Shown: piece by piece, positions 1-9,150 of the stretch
How the letters are laid out: each line of letters begins with the position of its first letter
Numbering within the stretch: position 1 is the stretch's first letter
Assembly: GCA_964442745.1 (NCBI GenBank)
Contig: CAYUAI010000014.1
Span: 1 to 64,000, forward strand
Length of the DNA: 64,000 nucleotides
Reading direction: 5' to 3'
From: CAYUAI01 sp964442745
GTDB lineage: Bacteria; Pseudomonadota; Gammaproteobacteria; S012-40
Notes under the pieces: generated by a model
The model's input: only the letters and a program-made list of their open reading frames with translations
The model's database searches: none
Told to the model about the DNA's origin: nothing
Program-made: the position numbers and the translations under genes

Positions 1-33
1 GATAATATGTCATGCCTGTAATTATACGCCAAT

Positions 34-151
34 TCACAGGTTTGACCCACTACCGCTTGAAAGCATGCATGACATTGTCATTGGATTACTCATAAATAAA
101 GTTGAATTCAAGGTCGATATTCATGCTAAATCACAAGTTTGACCCACTACC
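34..151. repeat. Pair of 21-bp direct repeats, 97 bp apart
   Basis: Positions 34-54 and 131-151 differ at one base and share the core GTTTGACCCACTACC. The DNA between them is not repeated. They could be remnants of a mobile-element end or a dispersed repeat. No transposase is present to support that. Confidence 0.6.
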
Positions 152-223
152 ATTTTTTTAATGCAACCCGTTTTTTCCTTTTTGGATGGAGTGCATGAAT
201 CGGGTGAGCATAATAGTATCAAT

Positions 224-309
224 CAGTGGGTTCGCTTTGCTTAACTCACGTTACGAGATTCAACCCAAGATAACAACGTAGCGTGGATTAAGCGCAGCGA
301 ATCCACACG
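224..309. repeat. Inverted pair of REP-like elements after clpB
   Basis: The copy at 277-309 and the reverse complement of 224-255 align along most of their length, sharing TTAAGC, AGCGAA and CCAC blocks. Each copy has short inverted arms. The second copy is also bracketed by CAACGT (274-279) and ACGTTG (310-315). This is typical of REP or BIME-like intergenic palindromes at 3' ends of genes. Function is inferred only from structure and position. Confidence 0.6.
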
Positions 310-332
310 ACGTTGCTAGGCGATACCCTAAC

Positions 333-2915
333 TTACAACCCCTCTTTATGAAAATCAAATTGGCCATCTAGCACATCCACTTCAATCACATCGCCAGGTG
401 CAAACGCGCCGGAGAGTATCTTTTGCGCGAGGGGATTTTCCAGTGAATGTTGGATGGCACGCTTTAATGGACGAGCACCGTATACTGGATCATAACCCAC
501 TTCACTGAGCTGATCGAGAGCGGCTTTGGTTAATTTGATATCCATATCTCGATCTTGCAAACGTTTTTGTAAATAACCAATCTGAATGCTGGCAATGGCA
601 TGAATCTGATCTTTCCCCAAGGGATGAAAAACAACACTTTCATCGACCCGATTGATAAATTCTGGTCGAAAATGCTGACCAACAATTTCCATGACGGCTG
701 ACTTCATGGTTTTATACTGTTCCTCGCCGGCCAAATCTTGTATGATCTGCGAGCCTAGGTTGGAGGTCATCACGATCACCGTGTTACGAAAATCCACGGT
801 ACGACCATGACCATCGGTTAAGCGCCCATCATCCAATACTTGTAACAAGATATTAAACACATCGGGATGCGCTTTTTCTACTTCATCCATTAAAATCACT
901 GAATACGGTTTACGCCGCACCGCTTCTGTTAAATACCCACCTTCTTCATAACCCACATACCCCGGTGGCGCACCGATTAAACGAGCCACGGAATGTTTTT
1001 CCATGAACTCTGACATATCGATACGTACCATGGCCTCTTCGGTATCAAAGAGAAACTGAGCAAGGGCTTTGGTCAGTTCGGTTTTACCCACTCCCGTAGG
1101 ACCCAGAAATAAAAACGAACCAATAGGACGATTGGGATCCGATAAACCGGCACGTGAACGCCGTATGGCATTAGAGACGGCCATCACCGCTTCGTTTTGA
1201 CCAATCACCCGCTGGCATATCATTTCATCCATTTTTAATAATTTGTCACGTTCACCTTCCAGCATCTTTGCCACGGGAATGCCGGTCCATTTGGAAACCA
1301 CTTCAGCAATTTCTTCTTCAGACACATGATTACGTAGCAATTGCATATCGGCAGTTTCTGCTTTGGCGGCATGAGTCAATTGTTTCTCCAGCTCGGGAAT
1401 TCGACCATATTGGAGTTCAGACATACGGGCTAGATTGCCTGCCCGCCGTGCAGTTTCCAGTTCTTGGCGCACTCGGTCGAGTTCTTCTTTCACTGTCTGA
1501 GTGCCTTGCAGTGACGCTTTTTCTGATTTCCAGATTTCATCTAGATCGAAAAATTCTCGTTCTAATGTCTTAATTTCATTTTCTAAATTATCTAATCGTT
1601 TCTTTGATGCCTCGTCCTTTTCTTTTTTTAAGGCTTCTTTTTCGATTTTCAGTTGAATAAGACGCCGTTCAAGCTTATCCATTTCTTCTGGTTTTGAATC
1701 AATTTCCATGCGGATACGACTACCCGCCTCATCAATGAGATCGATGGCCTTATCCGGTAAGTTACGATCCGTAATATACCGATGTGACAAAGTCGCTGCG
1801 GCGACGATGGCCGGATCAGTAATTTCTACACCATGATGCACTTCGTATTTCTCTTTTAATCCTCGTAAGATGGCAATGGTGTCCTCCACCGAGGGTTCAT
1901 CCACTAACACTTTTTGAAAGCGACGCTCCAACGCGGCATCTTTTTCCACATACTGACGGTATTCATCCAAGGTGGTGGCGCCGACACAATGCAACTCGCC
2001 ACGCGCCAGGGCTGGTTTGAGCATATTACCCGCATCCATGGCACCTTCCGCTTTACCCGCCCCCACCATGGTATGCAGTTCATCAATGAATAAAATGACC
2101 TGACCTTCTTGTTTGGCCAAATCATTTAACACCGCTTTGAGCCGTTCTTCAAATTCACCACGAAATTTGGCACCGGCAATCAGTGCTCCCATATCCAGGG
2201 CTAAGACTCTTTTCCCTTTGACTCCTTCCGGTACTTCACCATTGATAATACGCTGAGCAAGTCCTTCCACAATCGCGGTTTTCCCCACGCCTGGCTCGCC
2301 AATGAGTACTGGGTTATTTTTTGTACGTCGTTGCAGGACTTGAATGGTGCGTCTGATTTCATCATCGCGACCAATCACCGGATCTAACTTACCTTGCTCT
2401 GCTCGCTCGGTTAAATCGATGGTATATTTTTCTAAGGCGCGGCGCTGCTCCTCCGCATCGGGATCTTCAACTTTCTGACCACCTCGCAAACTTTCAATCG
2501 CTTTTGCAATGGCACCTTTACTTGCCCCCGCTTTGCGCATTAAATCACCCAACACGCCGCTATCTTCCAGGGCAGCTAAGACAAACAATTCGCTGGAAAT
2601 ATAACTGTCATTTCGTTGTTGGCTTAATTTATCCGTCACATTGAGTAAACGCCCCAAATCATTGGAAATATGCACGTCGCCAGCGACCCCCTGAACTTTA
2701 GGCAGACGATCAATGGCTTCCTCTAAGCTTGAGCGAAGTTGTAAAATATTAACCCCCGCCTGCGTTAGTAGATGAGGTATACTGCTACCCGCCTGGTGCA
2801 ATAATGCACTCATCAAATGAATCGGTTCAATAAACTGATGATCCCTGCCCACCGCAAGACTTTGCGCATCAGCAATGGCTAATTGAAACTTACTGGTTAA
2901 TTTATCCATCCGCAT
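333..2915 (-). CDS. clpB: ATP-dependent chaperone ClpB
   Basis: Cytosolic Hsp100 disaggregase that works with DnaK/DnaJ to pull proteins out of aggregates. The 860 residues match the usual length of about 857. In order: an N-terminal Clp repeat domain (about 1-145), AAA+ domain 1 with Walker A GEPGVGKT at 206-213 and Walker B ILFIDE, a charged coiled-coil middle domain (about 410-530) that separates ClpB from ClpA and ClpC, and AAA+ domain 2 with Walker A GPTGVGKT at 605-612 and Walker B VILMDE. The first ATG is preferred because AAGGGG lies 9 bases upstream; the second ATG, two codons in, is too far. A sigma-32-like promoter lies upstream at 2961-2987, fitting heat-shock control. The gene is monocistronic. 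Confidence 0.98.
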   Translation of the reverse strand: MRMDKLTSKFQLAIADAQSLAVGRDHQFIEPIHLMSALLHQAGSSIPHLLTQAGVNILQLRSSLEEAIDRLPKVQGVAGDVHISNDLGRLLNVTDKLSQQRNDSYISSELFVLAALEDSGVLGDLMRKAGASKGAIAKAIESLRGGQKVEDPDAEEQRRALEKYTIDLTERAEQGKLDPVIGRDDEIRRTIQVLQRRTKNNPVLIGEPGVGKTAIVEGLAQRIINGEVPEGVKGKRVLALDMGALIAGAKFRGEFEERLKAVLNDLAKQEGQVILFIDELHTMVGAGKAEGAMDAGNMLKPALARGELHCVGATTLDEYRQYVEKDAALERRFQKVLVDEPSVEDTIAILRGLKEKYEVHHGVEITDPAIVAAATLSHRYITDRNLPDKAIDLIDEAGSRIRMEIDSKPEEMDKLERRLIQLKIEKEALKKEKDEASKKRLDNLENEIKTLEREFFDLDEIWKSEKASLQGTQTVKEELDRVRQELETARRAGNLARMSELQYGRIPELEKQLTHAAKAETADMQLLRNHVSEEEIAEVVSKWTGIPVAKMLEGERDKLLKMDEMICQRVIGQNEAVMAVSNAIRRSRAGLSDPNRPIGSFLFLGPTGVGKTELTKALAQFLFDTEEAMVRIDMSEFMEKHSVARLIGAPPGYVGYEEGGYLTEAVRRKPYSVILMDEVEKAHPDVFNILLQVLDDGRLTDGHGRTVDFRNTVIVMTSNLGSQIIQDLAGEEQYKTMKSAVMEIVGQHFRPEFINRVDESVVFHPLGKDQIHAIASIQIGYLQKRLQDRDMDIKLTKAALDQLSEVGYDPVYGARPLKRAIQHSLENPLAQKILSGAFAPGDVIEVDVLDGQFDFHKEGL

Positions 2916-2960
2916 CTGATTAATCCCCTTGAGTCAAAAAATTCAATGCTTGAAAATAAA

Positions 2961-2987
2961 ATGGGGGGATCAAGCGAGTTATTCAAT
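2961..2987 (-). promoter_or_regulatory. Sigma-32-like heat-shock promoter for clpB
   Basis: Read on the minus strand, TTGAAT is followed after 13 bases by CCCCATTT. This is close to the RpoH consensus (CTTGAA, 13-15 bases, CCCCAT). The -10 box ends about 46 bases before the clpB start, a reasonable leader length. The assignment rests on sequence match and on clpB being a classic RpoH target. Confidence 0.6.
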
Positions 2988-3380
2988 AGTCCGCTCCCTA
3001 AAACATCCCTTCCACTCTTATATATTGATTTTAAACCATAAAATAAACATATTAAAATGGCGCATCTATCACCAACTGCAAATTCAATGCACCGTTCAGC
3101 GATATATCCCTCATCGGGTCGTTAAATTTTTATCCGCGTAGCCGATACAACGCATAAGTCACTTATTTAAAACGGCTAAAGCTTATTTATCAAGACTTTA
3201 ATTGTTTTAAACAGGATTAATGCTGAGGCTTGTCAATAGTGAGTTATTATTTTTCATCAAGGTTGTCTTATCCTAAACAACACGCTGAAATTTCATACTC
3301 ACCTCAGGCCAACATCATTCCGTTAGGATCGTGCGCGATCCTTAAAGATAAACATAACTGAATTTAAGGAGAACGCAGGT
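2988..3380. other. Intergenic region between clpB and the QseB-like gene
   Basis: This is the divergent spacer between clpB and the response regulator. It is AT-rich with no credible gene; a 70-codon open frame at 2929-3141 has no ribosome site or recognisable product. A perfect 7-bp hairpin (AGGATCG at 3325-3331, CGATCCT at 3336-3342) lies about 40 bases before the regulator start. It could be a dyad operator for autoregulation, which is inference. Confidence 0.5.
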
Positions 3381-4061
3381 ATGCGCCTTCTAATCGTAGA
3401 AGATGACACCTTATTAGGTGATGGTATTCGAGCAGGACTCACTCAGGAAGGTTATGCCGTTGACTGGGTAGAAGATGGCAGTCAGGCGGAACTCGCATTA
3501 CTCACCAATGAATATGAACTGATGGTATTAGATCTCGGATTACCGAAAGTTTCTGGCCTACAAGTACTCAAACAAGTACGTACCAAGGGTGATGACTTAC
3601 CAGTCATTATATTAACCGCACAAGATACCGTTGAAGACCGCGTCAAAGGCCTCGATACCGGTGCAGATGATTACATCACTAAGCCATTTAAACTCGATGA
3701 ACTTAGCGCCCGTATTCGTGCCTTGCTGCGACGCCGAGGTGGCCGCACCACACCACTGATTACCCATAAAAACCTGGTGGTCGACCCAGCATCACATAGC
3801 GTCACCCAGGATGACAATAAAGTGGATATTTCTCCGCGAGAATTTACCATTTTACAGTTGTTATTGGACAACCGAAATAAAGTCATGTCACGCAGTCGTT
3901 TGGAAGAAGGTTTATACGCGTGGAATGATGAGGTTGAGAGTAACACGGTGGAAGTGCATATCCACCATATACGTAAAAAACTGGGCGCTGAATTGATTCG
4001 CACAATTCGTGGTGTCGGTTACATCATTGATAAGCCGAAAATTATCAAACCCGCCGCCTAA
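3381..4061 (+). CDS. OmpR/PhoB-family response regulator, QseB/PmrA-like
   Basis: Cytosolic DNA-binding response regulator of 226 residues, the family's usual length. The receiver domain (1-120) shows acidic D8/D9, phosphoacceptor D51, T79 and K101 in TKPF. A winged-helix effector domain follows (about 130-220) with the typical SPREF and IRTIRGVGY motifs. AAGGAG lies 9 bases before the ATG. The cognate kinase follows 185 bp downstream in the same direction. Similarity is closest to the QseB/PmrA/TctD group, but which ligand or regulon it serves cannot be told from sequence. Confidence 0.93.
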   Translation: MRLLIVEDDTLLGDGIRAGLTQEGYAVDWVEDGSQAELALLTNEYELMVLDLGLPKVSGLQVLKQVRTKGDDLPVIILTAQDTVEDRVKGLDTGADDYITKPFKLDELSARIRALLRRRGGRTTPLITHKNLVVDPASHSVTQDDNKVDISPREFTILQLLLDNRNKVMSRSRLEEGLYAWNDEVESNTVEVHIHHIRKKLGAELIRTIRGVGYIIDKPKIIKPAA

Positions 4062-4105
4062 TACGGAAAAATTAACAACATTCTTATGGATTAGGGTCAT
4101 GCGAC

Positions 4106-4148
4106 AAGGAATGGCTCTAATCACATCATCCATACAACCCATTCCTAA
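4106..4148. repeat. Inverted GGAATGG repeat between regulator and kinase
   Basis: AAGGAATGG at 4106-4114 faces CCCATTCCTAA at 4138-4148. The pair sits in the 185-bp spacer inside the two-component operon. The same arm sequence recurs in palindromes near 11.9 kb and 48.25 kb, suggesting a dispersed intergenic repeat family. Confidence 0.45.
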
Positions 4149-4246
4149 CCCTCATGAAACAGAGCCAGCGACTATTATCTACACACGGTTGGGCTTCAAG
4201 TATGTGCTTCGATATTTAAGTCTATCGTGTAAAAATAAGGAAATTT

Positions 4247-5617
4247 ATGACACCCTCGATTCGTCGCCAATTATTGTTTATCTTACTCCCCTTTGCTATC
4301 CTGATCTGGTTAGTTTCTGGACTTTTTAGTTATTTTGATCTCCGCAACGAAATCGAACAACTTGCCGACGCCAAGCTCGTTCAATCCGGTGAAATCCTAT
4401 TAGCACAAAGCCTGGCGAGCCAACAACAAGCCACCCCCACTCAGTCACCTCATCTCACCACCACCATTGCTGAAAAATTCTGGCAACACAATCCAAAATA
4501 TAACAGCCCGCTGGCCTTTCAAATATGGTTCAAGAATGATTTCCTGTTATTTCGATCGGAAAATTCCCCTCTCTCGCAAATGACCACCCAGCACCAAGGA
4601 TTGAGTGATGTTTTACTCTCCGATACGCATTGGCGGATTTTTGCAACACAAAGTCATAATGGACTTATCACCATACAAATCGGAGAAAATGCAACACGGC
4701 GTGGGCAACTAGGCCACTCAATTATCATGCGCATTATGATGCCATTCATCTTCAGCTTACCGCTATTAGCCTGGTTAGCCTGGTTTAGTATCGGAAAAAG
4801 TATGACACCGTTAAAAGTCATTGCTAGTGAATTACACCATCGACGCACTAATGATCTTTACCCCGTGAACGACAGCTTAGTCCCCCTAGAAGCCCGCACC
4901 ATTACCGACTCGATTAATACCTTGTTGTCACGCTTAAAAAGCACCATTGAAAATGAACGCCGCTTCACCGCCGATGCGGCCCATGAATTACGCACCCCAT
5001 TGGCGGCACTAAAAACCCATGCAGAAGTGGCCTTACAAGCCAGCACCCATGAAGAACGCCAACAAGCCTTACGCCAAACAGTCAGGGGAGTGAATCGTGC
5101 CACGCGCCTAGTCGAACAACTGTTAACGCTTGCTCGCCTCGACCCCTCCTCAGGACTCACCAACAAAAAACGCGCCGATTTATTTATTTTAGGCGAAAGT
5201 GTACTGAGTGAAGAAGCCCCCGTCGCCTTTGATAAAAATATTGAAATCAGCCTGCATGGTACCCGAGGCAAATTTATTTCAGGCAATATTGATGCGGTTC
5301 GGGTATTAATGCGCAACCTGGTGGATAATGCGATTCGCTACACACCTGATAACGGCGAAGTACAAGTGATTGTCTCTCGTCAAGAGGAGCAAATTATCCT
5401 CAGTGTGGCAGACAGCGGCCCCGGCATTCCGGTAGAAGATCGGGAAAGAATTTTTAAACGTTTTTTCCGCCGACTTGGCACAAAATCCTCGGGTAGCGGG
5501 CTAGGATTATCCATTGTGAGCCGCATTGTCGATATTCATGGACTACATATTGAACTATCGACCGCCGCAATCGGTGGACTGCAAATCGATGTCACGTTTC
5601 CGAAAACCGATGAGTAA
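4247..5617 (+). CDS. Sensor histidine kinase, QseC/PmrB-like
   Basis: Inner-membrane sensor kinase of 456 residues, partner of the response regulator just upstream. A first transmembrane helix (about 9-30), a periplasmic sensor region of about 130 residues and a second helix (about 163-184) are followed by a HAMP-like linker. The HisKA box AAHELRTPLAAL carries the phosphorylated H246. The ATPase domain has the N box NLVDNAIRYTP, DSGPGIP and GSGLGLSIV. All catalytic motifs are intact. The periplasmic domain does not reveal the signal. The stop lies 3 bp from the end of the convergent ankyrin gene. Confidence 0.92.
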   Translation: MTPSIRRQLLFILLPFAILIWLVSGLFSYFDLRNEIEQLADAKLVQSGEILLAQSLASQQQATPTQSPHLTTTIAEKFWQHNPKYNSPLAFQIWFKNDFLLFRSENSPLSQMTTQHQGLSDVLLSDTHWRIFATQSHNGLITIQIGENATRRGQLGHSIIMRIMMPFIFSLPLLAWLAWFSIGKSMTPLKVIASELHHRRTNDLYPVNDSLVPLEARTITDSINTLLSRLKSTIENERRFTADAAHELRTPLAALKTHAEVALQASTHEERQQALRQTVRGVNRATRLVEQLLTLARLDPSSGLTNKKRADLFILGESVLSEEAPVAFDKNIEISLHGTRGKFISGNIDAVRVLMRNLVDNAIRYTPDNGEVQVIVSRQEEQIILSVADSGPGIPVEDRERIFKRFFRRLGTKSSGSGLGLSIVSRIVDIHGLHIELSTAAIGGLQIDVTFPKTDE

Positions 5618-5620
5618 AAC

Positions 5621-6454
5621 TTATTCAGAGGTGGCTTCTTTCGCGGCCTCTGTTCCCCCCCCTTCGACTGGCTCACCCTCTTTATTCTCTGTTCCAGGTT
5701 CGCTCATTGCCGCTTCTTCCAGCGCACTGACAATTGCTTCACTATTTTCACCACTGGCATTTGACAGCGCCGTCAGGCCCGTTTCAGTGGCCAGGCTAAT
5801 ATCGGCGCCTTTGACGATCAATAACTGAACGATCGCTAAATGACTTTGATTCGCCGCCTGCATTAAAGGGGTCATGCCTTGCTCTGTCGTGGCGTCGATA
5901 TCAGCCCCTCGACCAATTAACAGCGGCGCCATTTTTTCTCGGCCGAAATAGGCAGCATGGTGCAATGCTGTCACGCCATCGGTTGTTTTGGCATTCACAT
6001 CCACCCCCCGCGATAGCAGTAATGACACCATGTCGACTTGCCCCTGATACACGGCATAAATTAATGCCGTTGCCCCATCTTTGGCTTTGACATTAATATC
6101 CGCCCCTAGATTAAATAGCTCTTTAAAAATTGCCAAGCGCCCTTGCATAGCTGCGCTCAACAAAGGAGTACGACCGCCCTTATCGACCACATTCACTTCC
6201 GCGCCTTCCGAAAGCAGATATTTGACAATACTGATATTGCCATAGTATACCGCCCCCATCAGCGCGGTTTTACCATAGGCATTGGTGGCATTAACGTCGG
6301 CACCCACCATCAATGCCGATTTTAACTGATTTAAACGTCCTTCCCGTGCCGCCGCCAGTAATTCAGTATTGGGCTCACCCGCCTGGACTGAGGAAATGCA
6401 ACATAGCATTATTAACGGTAAAAACTGCCAAGTTTTTTGCATTATTAAAATCAT
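5621..6454 (-). CDS. Secreted ankyrin-repeat protein
   Basis: A 277-residue protein with a hydrophobic N-terminal signal peptide (cleavage likely after VQA, about residue 25). About seven ankyrin repeats of 33 residues follow (about 28-255), with the typical G-TAL--A---G and GAD-N patterns. The tail is low-complexity, rich in E, G and T. Ankyrin repeats bind other proteins; here the signal peptide places the repeats in the periplasm, as in several proteobacterial periplasmic ankyrin proteins. The start is uncertain because neither the first ATG nor the one four codons later has a clear ribosome site. It is divergent from nadC and convergent with the QseC-like kinase. The binding partner is unknown. 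Confidence 0.85.
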   Translation of the reverse strand: MILIMQKTWQFLPLIMLCCISSVQAGEPNTELLAAAREGRLNQLKSALMVGADVNATNAYGKTALMGAVYYGNISIVKYLLSEGAEVNVVDKGGRTPLLSAAMQGRLAIFKELFNLGADINVKAKDGATALIYAVYQGQVDMVSLLLSRGVDVNAKTTDGVTALHHAAYFGREKMAPLLIGRGADIDATTEQGMTPLMQAANQSHLAIVQLLIVKGADISLATETGLTALSNASGENSEAIVSALEEAAMSEPGTENKEGEPVEGGGTEAAKEATSE

Positions 6455-6574
6455 CTGCTATAAAAACGCTCATCCGCCCACCATTGCAGGACATATTATT
6501 AACGTCTATTGCCTATATCACTTGAACTTTCGCAATATTTGTGTCAATTAGAAGCACTCGATGACAGCCAACCC

Positions 6575-7411
6575 ATGTGGATCATTATGCATTTATTAAA
6601 TATTCAAGAATCCGTTCGAAAAGCACTCACAGAAGATTTAGGGGGGGGCGATATTACCGCTCAACTGCTGCCGGATAACCGCCAGGTCAAAGCCACCATC
6701 ATCACCCGAGAACGCTGCATACTCTGCGGGCAAACCTGGCTCGAACAAAGTTTTTTCAGTTTGGATCCTCGCATTAATATTCAATGGTTTGTCAAGGAGG
6801 GAGACCACCTAGAAAAAGAGACGCTGCTTTGTGAATTAACCGGCGCCGCACGCGCTTTATTGAGTGCCGAGCGTACCGCGCTTAATTTTTTACAAACCTT
6901 GTCCGGCACCGCCACTCGGGTCAATCAATATGTCAACGCCATCGCTGAAGAAAAAGCTCAAATACTAGACACCCGAAAAACCATTCCCGGCCTGCGCCAA
7001 GCCCAAAAATATGCGGTACAATGCGGCGGCGGCAAGAATCATCGCATGGGTTTGTATGATGGAATTTTAATCAAAGAAAATCATATTTTGGCGACAGGAG
7101 GTATTACTCAAGCGATTGAAAAAGCCCGCTTGTTATCCTCATCATTGCCAATCGAAGTCGAAGTTGAAGACCTCGATCAACTGAAGGAAGCACTCACCGC
7201 TAAAGCCGATATTATTTTATTGGATAATATGCATATTGCGATGCTCACCGAAGCCGTTGCCATCACTAACCAACAAGCGAAACTAGAAGCCTCTGGCGGC
7301 ATTGATTTACAAAATGTCAAAGCCATCGCGGCCACCGGTATTGATTTTATTTCCATCGGTGAAATGACTAAAAATATAACCGCCATCGATTTATCCATGC
7401 GCATTAAGTAA
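6575..7411 (+). CDS. nadC: Nicotinate-nucleotide pyrophosphorylase (carboxylating)
   Basis: Quinolinate phosphoribosyltransferase: makes nicotinate mononucleotide and CO2 from quinolinate and PRPP in NAD synthesis. The active-site stretch DTRKTIPGLRQAQKYAVQ and the GGGKNHRMGLYD and KENHI motifs are present. The C-terminal barrel has EVEVEDLDQ and EASGGI. With the ATG at 6575 the protein is 278 residues, near the family's usual 280-300. An ATG at 6587 is equally possible, while an upstream TTG at 6509 would add a non-conserved extension. proS follows after 14 bp, so the two are probably cotranscribed. Confidence 0.95.
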   Translation: MWIIMHLLNIQESVRKALTEDLGGGDITAQLLPDNRQVKATIITRERCILCGQTWLEQSFFSLDPRINIQWFVKEGDHLEKETLLCELTGAARALLSAERTALNFLQTLSGTATRVNQYVNAIAEEKAQILDTRKTIPGLRQAQKYAVQCGGGKNHRMGLYDGILIKENHILATGGITQAIEKARLLSSSLPIEVEVEDLDQLKEALTAKADIILLDNMHIAMLTEAVAITNQQAKLEASGGIDLQNVKAIAATGIDFISIGEMTKNITAIDLSMRIK

Positions 7412-7425
7412 CTTAAGGATTTCCC

Positions 7426-9138
7426 ATGCGAACCACACAGATTTTAATTCCTACCACCAAAGAAACCCCTGCGGATGCAGAAATCATTAGCCATCAATTG
7501 ATGTTACGCGCTGGCTTAATTCGCAAACTCGCCACGGGTTTATATAGTTGGCTGCCTCTCGGCCTGCGGGTACTACGTCGGGTAGAAACCATCGTGCGTC
7601 AGGAAATGCACCGCGCTGGCGCCCAAGAAGTGCTGATGCCAGCCATTCAGCCCAGTGAATTGTGGCAAGACTCCGGACGCTGGGAACAGTTTGGCCCCGA
7701 GTTGCTGCGCCTTAAAGATCGCCATCAACGCGAGTTTTGTTTTGGACCCACCCACGAAGAAGTGATTACCGACCTGGTGCGCCGAGAAATTCGCAGCCAC
7801 AAGCAGCTACCGGCCACTTTTTTCCAAATTCAAACGAAATTCCGCGATGAAATTCGCCCACGATTTGGGGTCATGCGTGCCCGTGAATTCATTATGAAAG
7901 ATGCGTATTCATTTCATGTCGATGAAAAATCTTTAGCAGAAACTTATGACACGATGTTTAAAGCCTACTGTCGAATATTTAAACGACTGGGACTAAATTA
8001 CCGTCCAGTACAAGCCGATACAGGCAGTATTGGCGGCCATGTTTCTCATGAATTTCATGTCTTAGCCGAAGCGGGCGAAGACCAAATCGCCTTCAGTACC
8101 GACAGCGATTATGCAGCCAATGTTGAATTAGCTCAAACAGTTGCTCCACCATTGGCACGACCTGCAGGCAAGCTGAGCCTAACCCATGTCAGTACACCGA
8201 ACATACAAAGCATTGAACAAGTTTGCCAATTTCTCAATGTGGCCGTTTCGCAAACGGTGAAAACCCTGCTTGTCAAAGGTGCCACCACCGAGGTGGTGGC
8301 ATTGTTATTAAGAGGCGACCATCAACTTAATGAAATAAAAGCAGAAAAACTGCCTGATGTGGATCAACCATTAACATTTGCGACGGAAGCAGAGGTCAAC
8401 GTCGTCGCGAATTGCTCGGTAGGCTCGATTGGACCGGTGGGGCTATCTATCCCCATCATTGCCGACCATAGCTTAATCAATTTGGCAGATTTTGTCTGCG
8501 GTGCGAATCAGGACGACCAACATTTGACTGGCGTCAATTGGGTTAAAGACTTACCCGAACCTCGCTTTGCAGATTTGCGTAACGTGGTGGAAGGTGATGC
8601 CAGCCCAGACCAGCAAGGCACTCTAAAAATAGGCCGAGGTATTGAAGTGGGGCATATTTTTCAATTGGGTCAGAAATATTCACAGGCCATGAATGCTAGC
8701 GTCTTGGATGAAAATGGAAAATCGACCATTGTCACCATGGGATGTTATGGGATTGGCATTTCTCGCATTGTGGCGGCCGCGGTCGAGCAGAATTTTGATG
8801 ACAAGGGCATTATTTGGACGGATAGTCTAGCGCCTTTTGACCTCATTTTACTACCGATGAACATGCATAAATCAGAAAAAGTACGAGAAACCGCAGAAGC
8901 CTTATATAGCCAATTGCAAGCGCTTGGTTTTGAGGTGCTCTTTGACGATCGCAAGGAACGAGCCGGTGTGATGTTTGCCGATGCGGAACTGATCGGTATT
9001 CCCCACCGGCTTACCATCGGCGATAAAAGCCTAGCCAATGGCTATGTCGATTATTTAAATCGCCGCACCATGCAATCAGAACCGATTGCCATCGATCAAC
9101 TCATAGACTTTGTCAAACAAACCATAAAACGAGAATAG
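7426..9138 (+). CDS. proS: Prolyl-tRNA synthetase
   Basis: Class II aminoacyl-tRNA synthetase charging tRNA-Pro. The 570 residues match the long bacterial type. The catalytic core has motif 1 near residues 40-70 and motif 2 (FRDEIRPRFGVMRAREFIMK). The YbaK-like editing insertion (about 220-400) removes mischarged Ala. Motif 3 (GIGISRIVAA) and the C-terminal anticodon-binding domain with FDDRKERAGV complete the fold. AAGGA lies just before the ATG. The gene sits between nadC and a lytic transglycosylase with very short gaps. Confidence 0.98.
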   Translation: MRTTQILIPTTKETPADAEIISHQLMLRAGLIRKLATGLYSWLPLGLRVLRRVETIVRQEMHRAGAQEVLMPAIQPSELWQDSGRWEQFGPELLRLKDRHQREFCFGPTHEEVITDLVRREIRSHKQLPATFFQIQTKFRDEIRPRFGVMRAREFIMKDAYSFHVDEKSLAETYDTMFKAYCRIFKRLGLNYRPVQADTGSIGGHVSHEFHVLAEAGEDQIAFSTDSDYAANVELAQTVAPPLARPAGKLSLTHVSTPNIQSIEQVCQFLNVAVSQTVKTLLVKGATTEVVALLLRGDHQLNEIKAEKLPDVDQPLTFATEAEVNVVANCSVGSIGPVGLSIPIIADHSLINLADFVCGANQDDQHLTGVNWVKDLPEPRFADLRNVVEGDASPDQQGTLKIGRGIEVGHIFQLGQKYSQAMNASVLDENGKSTIVTMGCYGIGISRIVAAAVEQNFDDKGIIWTDSLAPFDLILLPMNMHKSEKVRETAEALYSQLQALGFEVLFDDRKERAGVMFADAELIGIPHRLTIGDKSLANGYVDYLNRRTMQSEPIAIDQLIDFVKQTIKRE

Positions 9139-9150
9139 TTAAACCACACT

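Larger units (their letters stand above)
1..332. other. Non-coding stretch downstream of clpB
   Basis: No convincing gene is seen here. The stretch holds a 21-bp near-identical direct repeat (34-54 and 131-151) and a pair of inverted REP-like copies (224-255 and 277-309) just past the clpB stop codon. The REP-like pair could fold and protect or end the clpB transcript, which is inference. Confidence 0.6.

Noticed and set aside
1268..2125. Open frames inside clpB on both strands
   Set aside because: They overlap a fully conserved chaperone gene and resemble nothing; they are shadows of its codon pattern.
2929..3141. 70-codon frame in the clpB upstream region
   Set aside because: No ribosome site or family; it covers the likely heat-shock promoter.
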